Source of the DNA: Paraliobacillus sp044383835
Lineage (GTDB): Bacteria; Bacillota; Bacilli; Bacillales; Amphibacillaceae
Length of the DNA stretch: 8,803 nucleotides
Direction of reading: 5' to 3'
Assembly (NCBI RefSeq): GCF_044383835.1
Contig: NZ_JBISEP010000047.1
Location: 1 to 8,803, forward strand
Below are positions 5,556 to 8,803 of the stretch, in pieces (within the stretch, counting starts at the first letter, position 1; each line of letters begins with the position of its first letter). A program made the position numbers and the translations under genes. The notes under the pieces were generated by a model, which was not told where the DNA came from, did not search any database, and saw nothing but the letters and a program-made list of their open reading frames with translations.

Positions 5556-6374
5556 CTACATATTTTTGCTTTGCTGAAGAAGCTTGGATTCCCCTGTGCG
5601 TTCCCATTCCTCTACTGTTTCATAGGCTTTTTCAGGTGAATAACCCTTACCTACTAAAACGCCCATTAGAATAAATTCCTGAAGGATGTGTGTAGTGTTG
5701 ATCCCTCTTTTAACATCCTCTAATCCTTCATTCACCAACCATTCAGTATACTTGATCCATTCATCTGGCGTCTTTCCATAAATTACTGTGCCTTTATTGT
5801 TTTGCGCGTGACCTTCTTCCATAACAGCATCTGCTTTCGTAACATGAACTGTACCAAATGGATGGTTAGGAGGACCGTAGATCGAGTAAAGTTTTATAGG
5901 TGTATTACCTGTGTTGGTCACATTATGCCATGTTCCAGCAGGTATCATTATTGCAGAATCATCATAGACATTTCTTTCAAAATTTAAATTATTTTTATTT
6001 TTGCCCATCTGTACAAATCCTTGCCCTTGTTCAATACGTAAGAACTGATCTACGTTAGGGTGTATTTCCAATCCGATATCATCGCCAACATCAATACTCA
6101 TTAAAGTAACTTGTAAATGTGTTCCCGTCCAAAGTGCAGTGCGATACGTATTATTTTGTCTTGTTGCTTCATTAATATTAACGACAAATGGATTTGATCC
6201 ATAATCCTTTAACTGTGTCTTTCCGTTAATGTTAGAAGAACGAAAAGAATCGAGTCTGTTCGTATTTTCTGAATTATTTGGAAAAGTTGAATAAACAAGC
6301 TGTCTTCCATCATTATATATTGGCACATTTACATAATAGGGCTGGTATGGATACATATAAGGCATACCGTACAT
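5556..6374 (-). CDS. Tyr/Pro-rich cupin-domain protein, probable spore-associated
   Basis: The product is 272 residues. Residues 1-20 are very rich in Tyr, Pro and Met (MYGMPYMYPYQPYY), a composition seen in spore coat-type proteins. A single cupin beta-barrel occupies about residues 75-175. Motif 1 is IGLEIHPNVDQFLRIEQGQG (H105, with N107 in the usual second His place and Q110 in the Glu place) and motif 2 is IMIPAGTWHNVTN (H150). These are close to mannose-6-phosphate-isomerase-like cupins, but the metal set is incomplete relative to the classical HxH...E...H. About residues 195-265 form a mostly helical tail (TPDEWIKYTEWL, SPEKAYETVEEWERTG). There is no signal peptide. GAGG (6379-6382) lies 4 bases before the ATG. 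A sigma-K-like -10 element at 6405-6414 suggests late mother-cell expression. Monocistronic, with its own terminator. Enzyme activity is unknown and a structural or binding role is possible. Confidence 0.8.
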   Translation of the reverse strand: MYGMPYMYPYQPYYVNVPIYNDGRQLVYSTFPNNSENTNRLDSFRSSNINGKTQLKDYGSNPFVVNINEATRQNNTYRTALWTGTHLQVTLMSIDVGDDIGLEIHPNVDQFLRIEQGQGFVQMGKNKNNLNFERNVYDDSAIMIPAGTWHNVTNTGNTPIKLYSIYGPPNHPFGTVHVTKADAVMEEGHAQNNKGTVIYGKTPDEWIKYTEWLVNEGLEDVKRGINTTHILQEFILMGVLVGKGYSPEKAYETVEEWERTGESKLLQQSKNM

Positions 6375-6404
6375 TTTTCCTCAATCCCTTCTAGGTTTTC
6401 GAAT

Positions 6405-6433
6405 TATCTTATGCACTCTGCTTAGATAGTGTA
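6405..6433 (-). promoter_or_regulatory. Putative sigma-K promoter of the cupin gene
   Basis: On the minus strand GCATAAGATA (6405-6414) matches the sigma-K -10 consensus GCATANNNTA at every fixed base. TACA (6430-6433) lies 15 bases upstream and resembles the short -35 element, with one mismatch to MACM and slightly tight spacing. The -10 lies 30 bases before the ATG, leaving a short leader with the ribosome site. One good element is not proof. Confidence 0.4.
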
Positions 6434-6689
6434 CCTATGTGTACTTCATTTAACGTAATGATATTCAAACGCATTAATATAACATACGTAGCTGTAATAG
6501 GAAATTTATTCAATCATATAAAATGTCTGTATAAATATCTTAGTCTTGTAAATTTTATTAGTAAATAAACAAATAATATTTATAATTACAATGAACGAAT
6601 GTACTTGTAAATAAACTTTTGAAAATTATAATAACTTAGTCCAATTTTAACTGAAAATGATTTGGATTTTAGTAAGGCATACAGTTCAC
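6434..6689. other. Divergent intergenic region between the cupin gene and the DUF421 operon
   Basis: This is very AT-rich, non-coding DNA. It contains the putative DUF421 promoter (6605-6632). Apart from that I see no RNA gene, operator or repeat that can be supported. Confidence 0.5.
6605..6632 (+). promoter_or_regulatory. Putative promoter of the DUF421-DUF4363 operon
   Basis: TTGTAA (6605-6610) and a perfect TATAAT (6627-6632) are spaced by 16 bases, which fits a vegetative-type promoter about 70 bases before the ATG. The surrounding DNA is so AT-rich that chance matches are common. CATACAG at 6679-6685 vaguely recalls a sporulation -10 but lies too close to the ribosome site. Confidence 0.35.
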
Positions 6690-6695
6690 AGGAGG
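6690..6695 (+). promoter_or_regulatory. Ribosome binding site fixing the start of the DUF421 gene
   Basis: AGGAGG lies 6 bases before ATG 6702-6704. The frame is also open from 6657, but that would put this site inside the coding sequence and would add 15 residues before the family's usual N-terminal membrane helix. Confidence 0.8.
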
Positions 6696-6701
6696 AGTAA
6701 A

Positions 6702-7433
6702 ATGTTAGATGAAGCATTCGTTGTTATTGTAAGGGTCGTTATCTCTTTTTTCTCGCTCTTAATTTTCACGAGAGTTCTTGGAAAACAGGAAGTGGGACAA
6801 TTAACTTTTTTTGATTATATTAATGGGATTACAATAGGTTCAATTGCAGCAACCCTCGCTACAGATCTTTCATCTAAAGTGTGGGCACATTGGGTTGGGT
6901 TAACAGGTTATGCTGTTTTAACTGGCATTTTACAATATATTACGGTTAAAAACCGTTACTTAGGGAAGGTTTTAGATGGAGAACCCACTGTTGTTATAGA
7001 AAATGGAAAAATTTTAGAGGGGAATTTAAAGAAAATGCGAATAAAAATGAGTGAACTAATGATGTTATTACGGGATAAAGGAGTTTTTGATATTACACAA
7101 GTGGAATACGCAATTATGGAAATAAACGGTGGTCTCTCTGTGCTACAAAAAGCGAAAAATCTTCCTGTTACTCTAAAGGACTTACAAATATCTAGTACGC
7201 CAAGTAATTTATCGACAGAGGTTATTCAAGATGGAATTGTCATTACTCAAAATTTGCAACAAAGGAAAAAAGATATGGACTGGTTAAACAAAAACTTGCA
7301 AGCAAATGGAGTAACGGATGTTAAAGAAGTCGCTTATGCTCTAATTTTACCTAACGAGCAATTATATATTGATAAATATGAAGATAATATAGGGAAAGAA
7401 ACGGATATGGGTGATTACGAAGGACCTTATTAA
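6702..7433 (+). CDS. DUF421 family membrane protein (YetF-like)
   Basis: The product is 243 residues. The N-terminal third is membrane-embedded: hydrophobic segments at about 5-26 (AFVVIVRVVISFFSLLIF), about 40-56 (INGITIGSIAATLATDL) and about 63-82 (HWVGLTGYAVLTGILQYITV). The conserved DUF421/YetF blocks are RVLGKQEVGQLTFFDYINGITIGSIA, then LDGEPTVVIENGKI and LMMLLRDKGVFDITQVEYAIMEINGGLSV at about 120-150, which form the cytosolic domain. An extra domain (about 165-225) includes GVTDVKEVAYALILPNEQLYIDKYED. Family knowledge: DUF421 proteins of Bacillus (YetF, YdfS and the 2Duf protein of a mobile spoVA operon) are associated with the spore inner membrane and spore resistance. That role for this copy is inference. 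It is the first gene of an operon, with the DUF4363 gene 17 bases downstream. Confidence 0.88.
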   Translation: MLDEAFVVIVRVVISFFSLLIFTRVLGKQEVGQLTFFDYINGITIGSIAATLATDLSSKVWAHWVGLTGYAVLTGILQYITVKNRYLGKVLDGEPTVVIENGKILEGNLKKMRIKMSELMMLLRDKGVFDITQVEYAIMEINGGLSVLQKAKNLPVTLKDLQISSTPSNLSTEVIQDGIVITQNLQQRKKDMDWLNKNLQANGVTDVKEVAYALILPNEQLYIDKYEDNIGKETDMGDYEGPY

Positions 7434-7450
7434 TATACGAGGTGAATAAA

Positions 7451-7816
7451 ATGAAAAAATTTTTACTGTATTTTATCCCCATTTTCACGCTTGTTTTTTT
7501 TATAGTCATTATGAATAGCGGTTATTTTTTAAAAGGGCCATTTGGAAAGGATGATAGGTTATATGAAACCATTATCCAACTTGAACATAATGTTACAGAA
7601 AAAAACTGGGGTATGGCTAAAGAAAATATAATGTACTCTGAAAATGCATGGAAAAAAATTGTGAAACGAATTCAATATAGTGTGGAGAAAGAATATATTA
7701 TTGAGATTAATGGGATACTTTCCCGCATTAAAGGAGGTATTGAAATTAATGATGATAAAGCAATTATAGAAGAGGTGTATTACTTTTATGAAATGTGGGA
7801 TAAATTAGCGAAATAA
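7451..7816 (+). CDS. DUF4363 family protein, membrane-anchored
   Basis: The product is 121 residues from ATG 7451. An N-terminal hydrophobic segment at about 4-26 (FLLYFIPIFTLVFFIVIMNS) follows a short basic start (MKKF) and is probably an uncleaved anchor. The rest is a helical, mixed-charge domain with LYETIIQLEHNVTEKNWGMA and AIIEEVYYFYEMWDKLAK, which I match to DUF4363. GTG at 7442 also opens this frame but lies within the GAGGTG ribosome site (7439-7444), which sits 6 bases before the ATG; the ATG is therefore the start. The gene is 17 bases after the DUF421 stop and is surely cotranscribed. DUF421 and DUF4363 genes commonly sit together in Bacillaceae, which suggests a shared membrane complex or function, probably with the small domain outside the membrane. 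The biochemical role is unknown. Confidence 0.78.
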   Translation: MKKFLLYFIPIFTLVFFIVIMNSGYFLKGPFGKDDRLYETIIQLEHNVTEKNWGMAKENIMYSENAWKKIVKRIQYSVEKEYIIEINGILSRIKGGIEINDDKAIIEEVYYFYEMWDKLAK

Positions 7817-8199
7817 TATGGTTAAGTAAAATAAGGATTGAAAAAAATGCTCCTCAACTTAGATTGACACTTTTTGGTTACTAATTACTCGATGAATAAT
7901 TGGTTTTGATTGCGTTTTAAATGCGTACGTTTAATCTTTTGTGTGACTCCATCCACTCACTCGTTAATCGAATTGTTTAGGTAGTATTAACATTGTGATA
8001 GTTCTGATATTGATTATCCAGAATGAGAATAAAAATGTATAAATATTGGACTGTCTTAGATGAAAAATATACTTATCTTTTGTGACCCTATAAAAATACT
8101 TGTTCATTAAGGTAAAATACTATTTAAAGAAACAATCAGTAAGGCTGTTATGGTGACATACATAATAGAAAAGCATTTAAGATAATAAAATAGAGAGGA
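7817..8199. other. 383-bp region without a recognised gene
   Basis: AT-rich. No intact gene, RNA or clear terminator for the preceding operon is visible. The minus strand at about 7870-7970 has two overlapping start-less readings of about 20-25 codons each, which could be decayed coding DNA but cannot be assigned. A promoter-like pair for the GNAT gene is at 8046-8073. Confidence 0.4.
8046..8073 (+). promoter_or_regulatory. Putative sigma-A promoter upstream of the GNAT gene
   Basis: TTGGAC (8046-8051) and TATACT (8068-8073) are 16 bases apart, each with few mismatches to consensus. This would give an untranslated leader of roughly 120 bases. Not unique in such AT-rich DNA. Confidence 0.3.
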
Positions 8200-8667
8200 G
8201 TGCGTCATATCTTTAGTATATCTAGGGCTACAGTAGATGAAGCAAAGTATTTAGTAGCAGTTCAAGTTAAAGCATTTAAAAAAGACGTTGATATTTGCGG
8301 AGAAGGTCCACCGGGTTATGATTCAATTAATCGACAAAAGGAATTCATAAAAAGTTTATTGTATTATAAAATAACAGATGATAATACAATAATTGGTGGC
8401 TTTTATTTGTTATGTTTAACACCTGGAAAGTATGAACTTGTTAGACTGTTCATTGATCCATCCTATCAGAGAAAAGGTATTGGAACAATGGTTCTTAAGT
8501 ATATCGAAGAAGCATTTGATGATATAGAGATACTTGAACTAGAGGCGTCAGACTTTCGAAAAGATAATCATATTTTTTATGAAAATAGAGGTTTTATAAA
8601 AGTCGGAGAAACGCAATATGCGAAAGACAGTTTTTCTTATACATACCAAAAAGTATTTCATAGATGA
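8200..8667 (+). CDS. GNAT family N-acetyltransferase
   Basis: The product has up to 155 residues and is predicted to be a cytosolic acetyl-CoA-dependent acyltransferase of unknown substrate. Motif A is visible as YELVRLFIDPSYQRKGIGTMVLKYIE at about residues 78-103 (numbered from GTG 8200), with the pyrophosphate-binding QRKGIG at 90-95. Motif B is the FYENRGFIKVGE segment close to the C-terminus. The N-terminal ISRATVDEAKYLVAVQ is the usual GNAT first strand and helix. The start is uncertain. GTG 8200 directly abuts the GAGAGGAG ribosome site with no spacer, while the codon at ideal spacing (8209, 8 bases) is ATC. Translation may begin at the rare ATC, inefficiently at GTG, or the true ATG may have mutated. 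The body of the gene is intact. It appears to be a single gene. Confidence 0.8.
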   Translation: MRHIFSISRATVDEAKYLVAVQVKAFKKDVDICGEGPPGYDSINRQKEFIKSLLYYKITDDNTIIGGFYLLCLTPGKYELVRLFIDPSYQRKGIGTMVLKYIEEAFDDIEILELEASDFRKDNHIFYENRGFIKVGETQYAKDSFSYTYQKVFHR

Positions 8668-8803
8668 AACGAATTTAGTAGATGTATCATTTTTATTTTA
8701 AAAAGAATTTATTCATGTTATTCACTATCCTGAATTATTCATAGAAATTCCTTAATGACTTAAAAATGCTTATCTGCCAAGCTATCTAGCTAAGTTGGTC
8801 GTG
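8668..8803. other. Downstream sequence to window end
   Basis: AT-rich, with no gene or strong terminator seen. A small imperfect palindrome (AGCTATCTAGCT, 8779-8790) is present but not long enough to interpret. Confidence 0.4.

Noticed and set aside
5802..5987. Plus-strand 61-codon open frame
   Set aside because: Antisense to the conserved cupin motifs of the 5556-6374 gene; a shadow frame.
6657..6701. Longer N-terminus for the DUF421 protein from ATG 6657
   Set aside because: AGGAGG directly before ATG 6702 decides the start. The extra 15 residues are basic and have no ribosome site of their own.
7870..7970. Transposase remnant on the minus strand
   Set aside because: Short overlapping readings look vaguely basic and protein-like, but no DDE or family motif is recognisable, so no call is made.
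1..8803. CRISPR array or tandem direct repeats
   Set aside because: No regularly spaced direct repeats were seen on reading through either strand; hairpins are isolated.

Overview
The window is AT-rich, with A/T-rich intergenic DNA, strong AGGAGG-type ribosome binding sites and protein families typical of Bacillaceae (DUF4085, DUF421/DUF4363, and a Tyr/Pro-rich N-terminus fused to a cupin). I read it as chromosomal DNA of an endospore-forming Bacillus- or Lysinibacillus-like organism. The genus is inference. There are no rRNA, tRNA or CRISPR features, and no evident phage genes.

Layout. Bases 1-953 are a decayed IS3-family insertion sequence. It keeps possible ends, a promoter, a very strong leader hairpin and a fused, internally deleted transposase that has lost its catalytic Glu. 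Just downstream (1095-1679) is the C-terminal half of a Gfo/Idh/MocA-type oxidoreductase whose Rossmann half is missing, so this end of the window is a damaged region. A bidirectional terminator (1711-1750) separates it from an intact minus-strand DUF4085 gene (1839-3035). Then come two stand-alone plus-strand accessory genes: a chloramphenicol-phosphotransferase-like P-loop kinase (3440-4072) and a GrpB-family protein (4316-4885).

A 670-bp stretch without an intact gene (4886-5555) follows. It holds a more G+C-rich island with nested inverted repeats, a minus-strand reading that looks like a gene fragment, and a terminator. Next is a minus-strand gene for a Tyr/Pro-rich cupin protein (5556-6374) with a good match to a sigma-K -10 element. 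Divergent from it is a two-gene operon coding for a DUF421 membrane protein (6702-7433) and a DUF4363 protein (7451-7816). The last gene is a GNAT acetyltransferase (8200-8667) whose start codon is doubtful.

How the genes relate. The only convincing operon is DUF421-DUF4363. With the divergent cupin gene it makes a plausible spore-related neighbourhood (envelope protein plus spore membrane proteins), but this rests on family knowledge and one promoter match. The CPT-like kinase, GrpB, GNAT and DUF4085 genes look like independent single-gene units of the kind often scattered in Bacillaceae accessory regions. I do not see a clear new multi-gene system. The most worthwhile leads are the cupin/DUF421/DUF4363 cluster, the structured island at about 5024-5217, and the promoter-hairpin-transposase arrangement in the IS remnant.
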